The position numbers and the translations under genes are program-made. Positions 47,823-56,962 of a DNA stretch of 64,000 nt are shown here, in pieces. Source of the stretch: PFJX01 sp963713085 (GTDB taxonomy: Bacteria > Pseudomonadota > Gammaproteobacteria > Burkholderiales > Thiobacillaceae). Within the stretch, counting starts at the first letter, position 1, and the number at the start of each line of letters is the position of its first letter. The DNA lies in assembly GCA_963713085.1 (NCBI GenBank), contig CAVQKQ010000009.1:186001-250000 (forward strand), written 5' to 3'. Under the pieces are notes generated by a model that saw only the letters and a program-made list of their open reading frames with translations, had not been told where the DNA came from and did not search any database.

Positions 47823-49289
47823 TCAGAAGGTCATGTGCAGGCGCGCTAAAATGCTGTTTTCCGTGTACGACCCTGCGGGCGCAACTGCAGAGTCTCCCTC
47901 CACCCGGCGCAGTTCCAAGGTTCCAGTGGTTTTCTGGCTCAATTGATGGCTCAACAACCAGGCCAGCGTCCAATAGTCGGTCTGGCTTGCATCTGCCTTG
48001 GCATGGGTAGTGGTCAGGCTCAGCGTGGAGTGGGTGCGCGGGCCGATCCGCAAGGTCCAGCTACCGCCCAGGCTGTAGGTGTCATCGACAGTGCCTACCG
48101 TGGTGTTGAGCAATTCGCGCCGGGTCTTGTTCAGATTCAGGGAAAAATTGCTCTTGCCGGCTCGATAACTGGCCGTACCGGACCATGTCTTGTTCAGCGA
48201 AACACTATTGACCAGTTGCAGCGAGGAAACAGGAACCGCGGGTATGACCCCTGAGGGCGAACAGGTGGCGTCACTGAGTGGCGTCCCGGCAGGCACGGGC
48301 AACACCCGGCCATCCGAACAGATATACAGGTCGTAGGCGCCGGTCGCGGTGATCTGGCTGTACACATCCGACAACGATTCGTTGTATCGCAGGGCGAAGG
48401 TCGCCTTGCGGGTACGCTGTGTCAGGTTGAGGCCATAGGAGTCCCCGTTAAAGCGATGCCCTACCGTGGCCCCCAGACTGGTACGAATCGATGGGGTCCA
48501 GTCCACCCCCACGTTCCAGAATGTCCCGCTGGCCTGGTTAAAACCGGTGGTATTGCCATTGTTGCTGTCGGTGCCGACCGAAAGATGGAATCGAGTGCGA
48601 TGGCTGAGGATATAGCCAAGCGTTCCCGTCAGGCTTGAGAAACTGCTGGAGCTGTTGTCTGAATTATGCAGGCTGTAGGCAAGACTCCAAGGGGTACGCG
48701 GGAAAGCGCTGCCGCTTTGCAGATTGACACTTAGGGCATTGCCTGTCGTACCGGAAATGATGCCGCCACTCGAGTCGGTATAACTGAGCTGCCAACGGGC
48801 ATCCAGTTGCGCTGTATTGCCGAATCGGGAACGCCATGAGGGTGTGACGCTGGCGGAGCGGGTTTCCGTCAGGTTGCCCGTGGTGTTGTAGTTGCTCGCG
48901 CCTATCCGGCCAAGCTGATTGGTGTTTTGTTGGCTGATGCGGGCATTGGCATCGAGATAGAAATGTTCCTGGATCAATTCCGATTTGAGTGTGGCGCTGA
49001 GTTGGTTGTTGGTCGTATTGGCACCGCTGTCATTAGAGTAGAGCAGAGTCTGCAGGCCATAGTCCACCGACAGTTCGCCCCTGCCCCCTTTTTTCTTGAG
49101 GCTGAATCCGGGGGTTATTTCGGTAACGAACGATGACTCCGTCCCGCTGGACGCCAAGCTGACATTGTCGCTATAGCGTTCGCTGACCGTGAGGTATGGG
49201 TTGAAGCTCCAATCACTCGCCCAAACCGATACAGGCAGAAACAATGCCGCCAATAATAAGATGCGACCGCTACTGGGAATATTCGCCAT
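47823..49289 (-). CDS. Outer-membrane beta-barrel protein of the PEP-CTERM exopolysaccharide system
   Basis: 488 aa from the ATG at 49287-49289 (MANIPSSGRILLLAALFLP), with a signal peptide ending near VWASDW. The body is long alternating aromatic/polar strands, for example FNPYLTVSERYSDNVSLA and HSTLSLTTTHAKADASQTDY, ending in an outer-membrane-type C-terminal phenylalanine (RLHMTF). This matches the 'PEP-CTERM system outer membrane' family, a candidate export pore. It overlaps the kinase gene by 20 bases. Confidence 0.87.
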   Translation of the reverse strand: MANIPSSGRILLLAALFLPVSVWASDWSFNPYLTVSERYSDNVSLASSGTESSFVTEITPGFSLKKKGGRGELSVDYGLQTLLYSNDSGANTTNNQLSATLKSELIQEHFYLDANARISQQNTNQLGRIGASNYNTTGNLTETRSASVTPSWRSRFGNTAQLDARWQLSYTDSSGGIISGTTGNALSVNLQSGSAFPRTPWSLAYSLHNSDNSSSSFSSLTGTLGYILSHRTRFHLSVGTDSNNGNTTGFNQASGTFWNVGVDWTPSIRTSLGATVGHRFNGDSYGLNLTQRTRKATFALRYNESLSDVYSQITATGAYDLYICSDGRVLPVPAGTPLSDATCSPSGVIPAVPVSSLQLVNSVSLNKTWSGTASYRAGKSNFSLNLNKTRRELLNTTVGTVDDTYSLGGSWTLRIGPRTHSTLSLTTTHAKADASQTDYWTLAWLLSHQLSQKTTGTLELRRVEGDSAVAPAGSYTENSILARLHMTF

Positions 49290-50241
49290 ATCCACCATAG
49301 CCGTAGCCGTAACCATAATAACCACCGTCGGCGGAGCGCGCCGGCGCCTTGTTCAAAACAATGCCAACATGCTCGACATCTGCCAAGTGGGCGAGCGCAT
49401 CCCTTACCGCATCCTGAGGTGTCCGCTCGGCTTCCACGACGAATACCACCTGACCCATATAGCTTGCCAGCACTGAAGCTTCGCTGGTGGACAGCAATGG
49501 GGGTGTATCGAAAATGATGATCCGATCATGATAGCGATTAGCGATCTCGTTCACGAAATTACGCATCGCCGAACTTGCCAGCAATTCCGTTGCGTGAGCG
49601 ATCACCGGGCCTGCGGGGAGGACCGTGAGCTTGGCGATATCCGTCTTGATCAGCACATCGGAAAGCTGGATCGCTGGATTCCGCAATACATCTATCAACC
49701 CCTTTTCGGACTTGAGGCCCAGGTAGCGGAGCACGGCGGATTTGGTGACATCAGCATCGATCAGCAATACGGTATTTTCAAGTTCAGTCGCCATGCTGAT
49801 CGCCAGGTTGATGGCGGTGAAGGACTTGCCTTCTCCCGGCACCGAACTGGTCACCATGATCAGATTGCCATTTGGGACCGGTGGGTTGCCCCCATGTCCC
49901 AGGGCATTTGCAAGCAAAGGGCGCTTGATCAAGCGATATTCTTCGGCAATCTTGCTGCGACCGGCATCCGGCGTGAGCGCTCCCATGTGGCGCAACTGGT
50001 TCAGACTTACCTCCCCATGCTGGCTGCCGAGCACCGTGGCAGGTCCATCATCATCCAGGCCTGTATGGGATGAAGGCTGATTCCGTCGCGTGTCCGCCTG
50101 AGAGAAAGATGCCTCCGCCTGCTCGATTGATGCTTCGATCAGACTGCGCTCCAATTCAGGCGGGGACGAGGCCGCCGCAGACTTTTCCGCCTGGGAGGGC
50201 GATTTCCCCAACTTCCCGGCAGCACGCTCTATGAGACTCAT
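49270..50241 (-). CDS. Tyrosine autokinase of the exopolysaccharide system (BY-kinase)
   Basis: 323 aa, cytosolic, without its own membrane anchor. Walker A VTSSVPGEGKSFTAINLA (about residues 132-149), Walker A' VLLIDADVTKS, and Walker B IIIFDTPPLLST. The C-terminus is a Tyr cluster (GGYYGYGYGYGGYGEYSQ), the autophosphorylation tail. It would act with the adjacent chain-length protein to control polymer length. About 95 residues of Ser/Ala/Gln-rich sequence precede the ATPase domain. Confidence 0.92.
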   Translation of the reverse strand: MSLIERAAGKLGKSPSQAEKSAAASSPPELERSLIEASIEQAEASFSQADTRRNQPSSHTGLDDDGPATVLGSQHGEVSLNQLRHMGALTPDAGRSKIAEEYRLIKRPLLANALGHGGNPPVPNGNLIMVTSSVPGEGKSFTAINLAISMATELENTVLLIDADVTKSAVLRYLGLKSEKGLIDVLRNPAIQLSDVLIKTDIAKLTVLPAGPVIAHATELLASSAMRNFVNEIANRYHDRIIIFDTPPLLSTSEASVLASYMGQVVFVVEAERTPQDAVRDALAHLADVEHVGIVLNKAPARSADGGYYGYGYGYGGYGEYSQ

Positions 50242-50254
50242 ATCACCCCCTACC

Positions 50255-51796
50255 TTAAGCCGCAGCTGAAATGAACAAGTAATAGACCAGCTGCACCAAA
50301 TAAGCCACGATCAGCACACCGACCCCAAGCACGAAGGCCATATTTGTTCGCCGCTGATGACGCAGACTCTGATCGGTCTGAATCATGGTCACAGCCCCGA
50401 GCAAGGGATAGTCGGTCAATTCCCGCAATTGCTTGCGGCTGTCCACGGAAGGCCGCATCTGGGCGAACAAGAATGCCAGCGCGATACCCACAGCAAGACC
50501 GCCGACCGGCACTACCGACACCAGCAGTGGACGATTCGGCCATGCGGGTTGATTTGGGACCCGGGGCGGATCGATGACCCGGAAATCCACCGCATCCGTC
50601 TTGCTCTCCACTTCCCCAGTGATGGAAGCGGTCTCACGACGATCCAACAACTGCGCATAATTTTTCTTATAAACATCGTAATCCCGCATCATTTCCGTGT
50701 ATTCCGCTTCAATTTTCGGGATTAGATTCACATTCCGCAGCAAGTCGTTGCGCTTGCCCTCGTATTGGGCGACTCGTGCCCGCAATGAAGCGGCATTGGC
50801 ATCCGCCTCGGCGATGGCGATGGAAAGCTGTTGATAGACCGGATTCTGGGCCTTGATGGCCTCACTGGAACCGGACTTGACCCCTTCTTCTTCCTGTTTC
50901 TTCTGGGCCTGCAAGCGGGCGATCAACTGCTTGATCCGTGCGACATCCGGGTGGAGATCCGTATAACGCAAGCGTAGATTGTCCAACTGGCCTTGCAGGG
51001 CATTGATGCGGCTATCCAGAGCGGAAGTGGTGGGAGTGACGACCGGCCCGGGTGAAACCAGTGTTTCCTCCTGATCCGCCAACTGTTGTTGTAATTGCTT
51101 CTTCCGGTCCTCAGACTCTTTCAAATCCAGCTTCGCCTGCTCCAAGGCCACGTTCACTTGATTCAGCTTGCCGTAGTAATCGCCACCCTGGCCGGGCATG
51201 GTTCCCACGTTGCGGCGCTTGAATTCCTCCAGCTGCTTTTCCTTGTCGCGCAGCTTGGCCTCGTATCCGGCAAGCTGGTCTTCAATGAATTTCTGCGAGC
51301 TGGATAAATCCTTCCGGCTTCCACCCAGGCTGCTTTCCGTGAAGATCGTGAGCAGCGACTGGACCACGCGCTTGGCCAAGTCAGGGTTGGCGTGCTGATA
51401 ACTGATGGTGTAGAGGTTCTCCCGGTCGCTGCCCTCGAGTTTGATGCGCGCAGCGAGTCCCTTGTATAGCTCCTCCTGCTGTTGCGGGGTCTTTGCGCGC
51501 AAGTCCAAGTCTGTCATGCGGGCAACTTTTTCCAGATTCGGCCTGCTGGCGATGGTGCGCGTCATCATGGCGATCTGTTGCGACACATTGGGCTGAACCG
51601 CAAGCCCCGACAGCAGAGGCCGCAGCAACGATTGGGTATCCACATAGACCCGGGCCTGGGCCTGATACTGATTTTCCAGCAGATACACCCAGATCCAGCC
51701 CACCACCGCCACCGACCATGCGATGATCAACACCAGCCAGCGTCTTCGCCAGATCGCGCGGGCGTAGCCCAGGATCTGCTCAAGCGACTCGTTCAT
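50255..51796 (-). CDS. Polysaccharide chain-length determinant (Wzz/EpsF-like), XrtA type
   Basis: 513 aa. Two membrane helices, one near residues 19-38 (WLVLIIAWSVAVVGWIWVY) and one near the C-terminus (MAFVLGVGVLIVAYLVQLVYY, quoted in part), flank a periplasmic region with Wzz motifs and a long coiled coil (about residues 170-380, SQKFIEDQLAGYEAKLRDKEK, in part). It partners the cytosolic tyrosine kinase 13 bases downstream. Controls chain length and the export channel by family. Confidence 0.92.
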   Translation of the reverse strand: MNESLEQILGYARAIWRRRWLVLIIAWSVAVVGWIWVYLLENQYQAQARVYVDTQSLLRPLLSGLAVQPNVSQQIAMMTRTIASRPNLEKVARMTDLDLRAKTPQQQEELYKGLAARIKLEGSDRENLYTISYQHANPDLAKRVVQSLLTIFTESSLGGSRKDLSSSQKFIEDQLAGYEAKLRDKEKQLEEFKRRNVGTMPGQGGDYYGKLNQVNVALEQAKLDLKESEDRKKQLQQQLADQEETLVSPGPVVTPTTSALDSRINALQGQLDNLRLRYTDLHPDVARIKQLIARLQAQKKQEEEGVKSGSSEAIKAQNPVYQQLSIAIAEADANAASLRARVAQYEGKRNDLLRNVNLIPKIEAEYTEMMRDYDVYKKNYAQLLDRRETASITGEVESKTDAVDFRVIDPPRVPNQPAWPNRPLLVSVVPVGGLAVGIALAFLFAQMRPSVDSRKQLRELTDYPLLGAVTMIQTDQSLRHQRRTNMAFVLGVGVLIVAYLVQLVYYLFISAAA

Positions 51797-51836
51797 CCCT
51801 TACCTTTCGTATTAGGCCGTTCGATTCAAACAGGAA

Positions 51837-52445
51837 TCAGAACCAGCTCTCCGGGATGATCAGCACGTCGCCGGGGCGCATCTCCACGTTTGCAGAGATG
51901 TCCCCACCCTTGGTCAAGTCCTCCAGGCGCACGCCGAATTGCTGAGGCTTGCCGTCAACAACGCGCAGGATGCTGGCCCGGTTGCCGGCAGCGAAATCCG
52001 TGATGCCTCCCACCGCGATCATCACATCCACCAAGGACATGTCTTCCCGATAGTTCAGTGCCTGGGGTTTGGCAGCCTGGCCCAGCACACGGATCTGCTG
52101 GCTGTATGGCCCCATGCCGCCGGAAACGATCACGGTGACGATCGGATCCTGGATATATTTGCCTAGAATCTTTTCAAGATTCCGTGCCAGGTGAGTCGGT
52201 GTTATGCCAGTGGCAGGAACATCCTCAGCCAGATTCATGGTCAACTTGCCATCCGGTCGAATGGGAAAACTTCCCGAGACCTCCGGATTACCCCACACGA
52301 ATATGCTTACCGTATCTCCCGGGCCCAACAAATAATTCCAATCGGAGGCCCCTGGAGCGGACGCCGGCGCGGGTGGATATATTGGATTGTTCGCACACGC
52401 GGAAAGTAGGCCCGCCAACACGACAGGCAAGACATAACGTTTCAT
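51837..52445 (-). CDS. Polysaccharide export outer-membrane lipoprotein (Wza/EpsE-like)
   Basis: 202 aa with a lipobox LLSACANNP (Cys near residue 17). The poly_export domain DWNYLLGPGDTVSIFVWGNPE is followed by a SLBB-type domain with IRVLGQAAKPQALNYREDMS and ends RPGDVLIIPESWF. It forms the outer-membrane secretin-like ring. First gene of the minus-strand operon that runs to 43586; its 5' gap (52446-52618) carries a possible promoter. Confidence 0.93.
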   Translation of the reverse strand: MKRYVLPVVLAGLLSACANNPIYPPAPASAPGASDWNYLLGPGDTVSIFVWGNPEVSGSFPIRPDGKLTMNLAEDVPATGITPTHLARNLEKILGKYIQDPIVTVIVSGGMGPYSQQIRVLGQAAKPQALNYREDMSLVDVMIAVGGITDFAAGNRASILRVVDGKPQQFGVRLEDLTKGGDISANVEMRPGDVLIIPESWF

Positions 52446-52482
52446 TCTGGTTCCCCCATTGCTGGTCTATGAGCTGGCTGGA

Positions 52483-52491
52483 TTATGCCAC
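52483..52491 (-). promoter_or_regulatory. Possible extended -10 promoter for the exopolysaccharide operon
   Basis: On the minus strand TGG-CATAAT, 38 bases before the start of the export lipoprotein gene. No clear -35. A sigma-54 site was considered in the same place but has the wrong spacing. Confidence 0.3.
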
Positions 52492-52618
52492 AGGCCATCT
52501 ACGGCAAATCGGTGATAAAACTTGAGGCCCTGCCACCCAGTCAAAAATATCGCGAATAACCCCTCATGGTGGCCAGTATCCAGCCGGATGGCTTCAGCAA
52601 GGATGGCGTCTCATGGAC

Positions 52619-52870
52619 TCAATCCAGCCAACGGAGAAGGTAATAGAGGCGAAAACCCTCCGAGGAACGCGAGGGTCCCGAGGCCACCGCCGCATGAAAA
52701 CCGTCCCCCGGTTTTGCGGCGGAACGGGCAGCCGCCTCGGACTCATGAACGGTTACGCAACTCTCCGGAAATCTCTTGCGATTGGGTCGGGGCGCGTAGA
52801 TAACCACGTACCGGGTCTGAATTACTGTCGTCTCGGTATCGGAAATCAAGCTGGTGATGGCCTCCGCCAT
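52619..52870 (-). CDS. Hypothetical 83-aa protein
   Basis: I do not recognise a family. MAEAITSLISDTETTVIQTR is followed by VVIYAPRPNRKRFPE and HESEAAARSAAKPGD, which looks like a small alpha/beta fold, ending LRLYYLLRWLD-like hydrophobics (FRLYYLLRWLD). Its ATG overlaps the stop of the 94-aa gene as ATGA, which supports it as a real coupled gene. Function unknown. Confidence 0.5.
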   Translation of the reverse strand: MAEAITSLISDTETTVIQTRYVVIYAPRPNRKRFPESCVTVHESEAAARSAAKPGDGFHAAVASGPSRSSEGFRLYYLLRWLD

Positions 52871-53154
52871 CAGTTCAGTTTCTTGGCGGGAGGCGGTGAA
52901 AATTGCATGGGTTGGGAACTGGGTTGTTCGTCCGAATAATGGGGGCGCTCATTGCGGGTGAGACCCAATGCTTCGGCCAACTCCGCTTCACGCGCCGATA
53001 CCAGCCCCAGGCACATGCGGATGTTTTCCACCGTATCAGGGGACAACGGGCTCGGCACGCCATCCCGAGGTGCGGTATCGCGCACCACGGAGGTAAGTGT
53101 CTTACGCATCGCGCGCATTATCTGCTGCTCTTTGCTCAACTCGATGTTATCCAT
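52870..53154 (-). CDS. Conserved small protein, unknown function
   Basis: 94 aa from the ATG at 53152-53154 (MDNIELSKEQQIMRAMRKTL). An N-terminal helical region, a TVVRDTAPRDG-like turn (TSVVRDTAPRDG) and PLSPDTVENIRMCLGLVSAREAELAE are typical of a short betaproteobacterial family, sometimes labelled segregation/condensation-related without proof. The tail is Pro/Ser/Gln-rich. Divergent from mlaA across 182 bases; the 83-aa gene is coupled downstream. Confidence 0.7.
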   Translation of the reverse strand: MDNIELSKEQQIMRAMRKTLTSVVRDTAPRDGVPSPLSPDTVENIRMCLGLVSAREAELAEALGLTRNERPHYSDEQPSSQPMQFSPPPAKKLN

Positions 53155-53336
53155 CTGCACACCTAGAGAATTGACTGTCAGCGGATTGTCCCGGCCGGCG
53201 CGACCCTGGTCAACCTTACTGAACGAAAGGAAATGCAACCGAGCAAATGCCTCGTTCGTATTCATTGCGGCACAGGCTAAAGTAAACTCTGTACTTGCCG
53301 AAATTGGCTAACGACAAACAATAAGCGCCATCAACC

Positions 53337-54032
53337 ATGAAACAAAACTTCCTCCTCTTTGGGGCCTGCATCATGTTGTCGTTGGCGGGGTGCGCCACCA
53401 ACGGCGACCCACGTGATCCTCTCGAACCCCTCAACCGGAGCATTCACAGCTTTAACGAAGGCTTCGACAAGGCGTTGCTCAAGCCTGTGGCAAAGGGTTA
53501 TGACACGGTTCTGCCAGGCTTCGCCAAGACCGGTGTACACAATTTCTTCGCCAATCTGGGCGACGTTACGGTACTCGCCAACGATATCCTGCAGTTGAAG
53601 CTGGAACAGTCCAGTTCCGACCTGTTGCGGCTGGCATTCAACACCACGTTCGGAATTGTCGGCGTGATCGATATCGCATCGAAAATGGGCCTGCAAAAGC
53701 ACGAAGAGGATTTCGGACAGACGCTGGGGCGATGGGGTATCGGTTCCGGGCCCTATCTGGTCCTTCCCTTCCTCGGCCCAAGTTCCTTCCGCGACGGCAT
53801 CGGCATTGCCGTGGATACGGAATACACGGATCCAGTGCGCAATTATGATGACGTCGCCGTCCGCAACCAGGTCACGGTCCTCCGTGCCGTCAGCCGCCGG
53901 GCCGATCTTCTCGGGGCCGCCGAAGCGGTGAGTTCTGCCGCCCTGGACCCCTATGAGTTCATACGCGACTTTTACCTGGAGCGTCGCTATCAACTGGTCT
54001 ACGACGGAAATCCGCCTCCAGACAAGGAATGA
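53337..54032 (+). CDS. mlaA: MlaA/VacJ phospholipid-transport lipoprotein
   Basis: 231 aa; lipobox LAGCATN (Cys near residue 19). DPLEPLNRSIHSFNEGFDKALLKP and FGQTLGRWGIGSGPYLVLPFLGPSS (in parts) are the family marks, as is FRDGIGIAVD. It sits in the outer membrane and removes misplaced phospholipids from the outer leaflet for the Mla pathway. The rest of the mla operon is not here. It overlaps greB as ATGA. Confidence 0.95.
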   Translation: MKQNFLLFGACIMLSLAGCATNGDPRDPLEPLNRSIHSFNEGFDKALLKPVAKGYDTVLPGFAKTGVHNFFANLGDVTVLANDILQLKLEQSSSDLLRLAFNTTFGIVGVIDIASKMGLQKHEEDFGQTLGRWGIGSGPYLVLPFLGPSSFRDGIGIAVDTEYTDPVRNYDDVAVRNQVTVLRAVSRRADLLGAAEAVSSAALDPYEFIRDFYLERRYQLVYDGNPPPDKE

Positions 54033-54586
54033 ACAAGGCCTTTGTACAAGAGGATGCGCCAGCGGAAGAGGATGAAGAGGTCGGCGCCCCGCCCCTCCCC
54101 GCAGGGGTGAAAAACTATATGACACCGGCGGGTCACGCACGCATGCTCGCCGAGTTGTTCCACCTTGCCAAGGTGGAACGTCCCGAGGTGGTTGGCATCG
54201 TTTCCTGGGCCGCCGGCAATGGTGATCGCTCCGAGAACGGCGATTACATCTATGGCAAGAAACGCCTGAGGGAAATCGATCGCCGAATCCGCTTCCTGAC
54301 CAAACGTCTGGACACAGTTCAGGTAGTGGACCCCACGGCCCAGGAGAACATTGGCCAGGTATTTTTCGGCGCCACGGTCACGGTGATGGATGCGGAAGGG
54401 GAAACCGCGGTCTACAGCATTGTCGGCCTGGACGAAGCGGACCCGGGACACGGCCGCATTTCCTGGGTGTCACCCCTGGCCCGTGCGCTGCTCAAGGCCC
54501 GCTTGGGCGATCTGGTTCGATTCATGGCCCCCGGTGGGATACGTGAATTGGAAGTGGTCGGCATCGAATACCGTAACCTGGAATAA
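54029..54586 (+). CDS. greB: Transcription elongation factor GreB
   Basis: 185 aa. After an acidic 30-residue N-terminal extension (VQEDAPAEEDEEVGAPP), the coiled coil includes SWAAGNGDRSENGDYIYGKKRL with the acidic tip that enters the RNA-polymerase secondary channel, then the FKBP-like C-terminal domain (GQVFFGATVTVMDAEGE). The N-terminal extension is longer than in E. coli GreB (158 aa). It rescues backtracked polymerase. Confidence 0.93.
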   Translation: MNKAFVQEDAPAEEDEEVGAPPLPAGVKNYMTPAGHARMLAELFHLAKVERPEVVGIVSWAAGNGDRSENGDYIYGKKRLREIDRRIRFLTKRLDTVQVVDPTAQENIGQVFFGATVTVMDAEGETAVYSIVGLDEADPGHGRISWVSPLARALLKARLGDLVRFMAPGGIRELEVVGIEYRNLE

Positions 54587-54655
54587 GCGGTCGCCCGATA
54601 CAACACGACATTTTCTTCCGCTATGATGGCGGAATCCTCACTTGGCGGCTCCGAC

Positions 54656-55288
54656 ATGAACCCTATCCGCGTCCTGATCGTCGATGACCACCCCCTGCTG
54701 CGCCTTGGCGTAGGCCGCTCCCTGGAAAAGGAGGATGGATTCGAAGTGGCTGGCGAGTGCGCCGACCTGGCATCGGCGCGCAGCTGGGTGTCAGAAGGCA
54801 ACAGGGCCGACGTTGTGATCCTCGACCGCAGCCTGCCCGATGGAGACGGGCTGGAACTCATGCCCATCCTCAAGGCGTCGGGCATGAAGGTGATCGTGCT
54901 CACCGTGGAGGACGGCGACGAAGAGATCCGTGCCGCGGTCGATGCCGGAGTGGACGGCTATCTCCTGAAATCGTCCGACAGCGACCAGATCGTTCACGCC
55001 ATCGGCATCGTGCTGCAGGATGCCGGTGCATTCCCACCCCAGGTCGTGCAGAAACTGACCCGCAGCACCGGCGAAGACCCCCTGGCCAAACTATCCGGTC
55101 GGGAACTGGAAATCTCCGAATACGTGGCCCAGGGCTACAGCAACAAGGTGATCGGCGCGAAACTCAACCTGTCCGACAACACCGTACGCAACCACCTGGC
55201 CAACATCATGCAGAAGCTCAACTTTCACAACCGGGTACAGGTCGCCACCCTGGTGTTGCAGCACCTGAAAAAAACCAAGCGCATCTGA
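54656..55288 (+). CDS. NarL/FixJ-type response regulator
   Basis: 210 aa from the ATG at 54656 (MNPIRVLIVDDHPLL); an ATG at 54623 is in frame. The receiver has the phospho-Asp in VVILDRSLPDGDGLELM and Lys in GYLLKSSDSD; the LuxR-type HTH reads LSGRELEISEYVAQGYSNKVIGAKLNLSDNTVRNHL (in parts). No kinase is adjacent. It precedes the metal-efflux genes by 14 bases plus a small gene, so it might control them, but that is only positional. Confidence 0.88.
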   Translation: MNPIRVLIVDDHPLLRLGVGRSLEKEDGFEVAGECADLASARSWVSEGNRADVVILDRSLPDGDGLELMPILKASGMKVIVLTVEDGDEEIRAAVDAGVDGYLLKSSDSDQIVHAIGIVLQDAGAFPPQVVQKLTRSTGEDPLAKLSGRELEISEYVAQGYSNKVIGAKLNLSDNTVRNHLANIMQKLNFHNRVQVATLVLQHLKKTKRI

Positions 55289-55301
55289 TCCTCACGACCC
55301 C

Positions 55302-55634
55302 ATGCGACGCTTCCTGGCCATCCTGATCCGTTGTGTCCTGGTGTGCGGCCTGGGGTTCACGCCCGTGGCGAACGCCCACAACATGGCCGCGCAGGACACG
55401 CATCGGGAACAGGCCCCGCCCTGCCACGCCCCTTGCCATGACCAGCACCAGCCAGCCGGCAAATGCTGCGGCGCTTCAGGTCAATGCCACTGCGCCATGG
55501 CAAACGCCCTTCCGGTCGGATGCGCCCTCGCCACGCCTCCCCTCATGAAAGCAGACCGTCCCTTGACCGTCCGCCATCTCGCCCTGGAACAATCCGTTAT
55601 CCCGGACACCCCACCCCCGCGGCCGAACTCCTGA
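55302..55634 (+). CDS. Secreted Cys/His-rich protein upstream of CusCBA-type efflux
   Basis: 110 aa. A signal peptide (RCVLVCGLGFTPVANA) is followed by a metal-binding-looking stretch with PPCHAPCHDQHQPAGKCC and GQCHCAMA, about eight Cys and several His in 40 residues, then a low-complexity tail with TPPPRPNS. It resembles CopL-type copper-binding or regulatory proteins by composition only. Its position directly before cusC suggests copper/silver sequestration in the periplasm. Confidence 0.6.
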   Translation: MRRFLAILIRCVLVCGLGFTPVANAHNMAAQDTHREQAPPCHAPCHDQHQPAGKCCGASGQCHCAMANALPVGCALATPPLMKADRPLTVRHLALEQSVIPDTPPPRPNS

Positions 55635-55692
55635 CTGTCCACTGAACATTCCCGGCTGGCGTTGTCCCCAGCCACCACGTGTGGAGTTCGTC

Positions 55693-56952
55693 ATGAATCG
55701 ATTGCATATTCGCCGAGGCGTGCTGCTTGGTCGCGCCCTCATCGGGTCCCTCCTGCTTGCGGGTGTCGGCGCTTCGGCGGAACCGGCTGCCAACCATCTC
55801 AGCTTGGAGGAAACGGCCAGTCTGGCCGTCCAGCACCAGCCGCAATTGCTAGCCCAGCAGGCCGCCGTCGCCGCCCTTGACGAGAGCGCGCCGGCGGCGG
55901 GCGAACTGCCCGATCCCAAGATGCGCGTGGGCCTGGCCAACCTGCCCATCGACACCTTCAATTTCGACCAGGAACCCATGACCCAGGCCACCGTCGGCGT
56001 CAGCCAGCTCATCCCCGGCGGTGACAAACGCCGCTTGGCCATGACCCGGCTGGAAAGGGAAGCCGCCCAAGGCAACCAGGTCCTTGCCGCCACCACCCGG
56101 CGCATCGTCCGGGATGCCCAACTGGCCTGGCTGGATCTCTACCTGCCCAGCGTGGCCCAAGACCTGGTCAAGCAGGTGGCGACCGAGTATCAACGCCAGG
56201 TGGAATGGAGCCAGGTGGCCTACGAGACCGGCAAGCTCGGCCAGGATGAAACCCTGGCCCTGCGCGGCATGCTGGAGACCACCCGGGACCGGCTGTCGGA
56301 ACTGGCGCGCCAGCAGGCCAAGGCGCGGGCCGGACTCGCCCGCTGGATCGGCCAGGCGGCCGAACGCCCCCTGGAGGCGCTGCCGCGGGCCATCCCCCCC
56401 GTGCCCTTGCCGGAGATTGTCGCGCAACTCGACCAGCACCCGGAACTCGCCACGCTCAACGAGGCGGTCGGCGTGGCCCAGGCCGATGCCAACCTGGCTA
56501 GGGAGGCCTACAAGCCCGACTGGTCCGTGGATCTGAGCTACGGCCTGCGGGGCGGCAACCGTCCGGACTTCGTCTCCGTGGTGGTCGGCGTGGACCTGCC
56601 CATCTTTCCCGGCAACCGCCAGGACAAGCGCCTGGCCGCCCGACTGTCGGGCGTGGAGCGGGCGGAACAGATGCGTCTCGACCGCTACCAGGCCCTCAAG
56701 GCGGAACTGGAGTCCGCCTATGCCGACTGGCAGGCGGCGGATGCCCGCGTCAACCATTTTGAAAAGGAAATACTGCCCTTGGCCGCCCGCCGCATCGAAA
56801 GCGCCCTGGCCGCCTACGGCAGCGACCGGGCCAATTACGGCCGCGTCCTGGAGGCGCGCCGGGCGGAACTCGAAGCCCGCCTGCAATGGCTCACCCAACA
56901 GGTCGCCGAGGCCAAGGCGCTGGTGCAGATCCGCTACTTCAGCGCGAATTGA
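55693..56952 (+). CDS. cusC: Outer-membrane efflux channel (CusC/TolC family)
   Basis: 419 aa from the ATG at 55693, with signal peptide (LIGSLLLAGVGASAE). Two TolC repeats: LEETASLAVQHQPQLLAQQAA and the DPKMRVGLANLPIDTFNFDQEPMTQ block (in parts) typical of heavy-metal efflux channels; the second repeat has HPELATLNEAVGVAQADANLA. It forms the outer-membrane duct for the CusB/CusA pump encoded next. No lipobox Cys is seen. Confidence 0.9.
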   Translation: MNRLHIRRGVLLGRALIGSLLLAGVGASAEPAANHLSLEETASLAVQHQPQLLAQQAAVAALDESAPAAGELPDPKMRVGLANLPIDTFNFDQEPMTQATVGVSQLIPGGDKRRLAMTRLEREAAQGNQVLAATTRRIVRDAQLAWLDLYLPSVAQDLVKQVATEYQRQVEWSQVAYETGKLGQDETLALRGMLETTRDRLSELARQQAKARAGLARWIGQAAERPLEALPRAIPPVPLPEIVAQLDQHPELATLNEAVGVAQADANLAREAYKPDWSVDLSYGLRGGNRPDFVSVVVGVDLPIFPGNRQDKRLAARLSGVERAEQMRLDRYQALKAELESAYADWQAADARVNHFEKEILPLAARRIESALAAYGSDRANYGRVLEARRAELEARLQWLTQQVAEAKALVQIRYFSAN

Positions 56953-56962
56953 GGAGACGACC

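Noticed and set aside
52470..52500. Sigma-54 promoter before the polysaccharide operon (TGGCATAATCCAGC)
   Set aside because: The GG and GC elements are 9 bases apart rather than 10 and the -12 is not TTGC.
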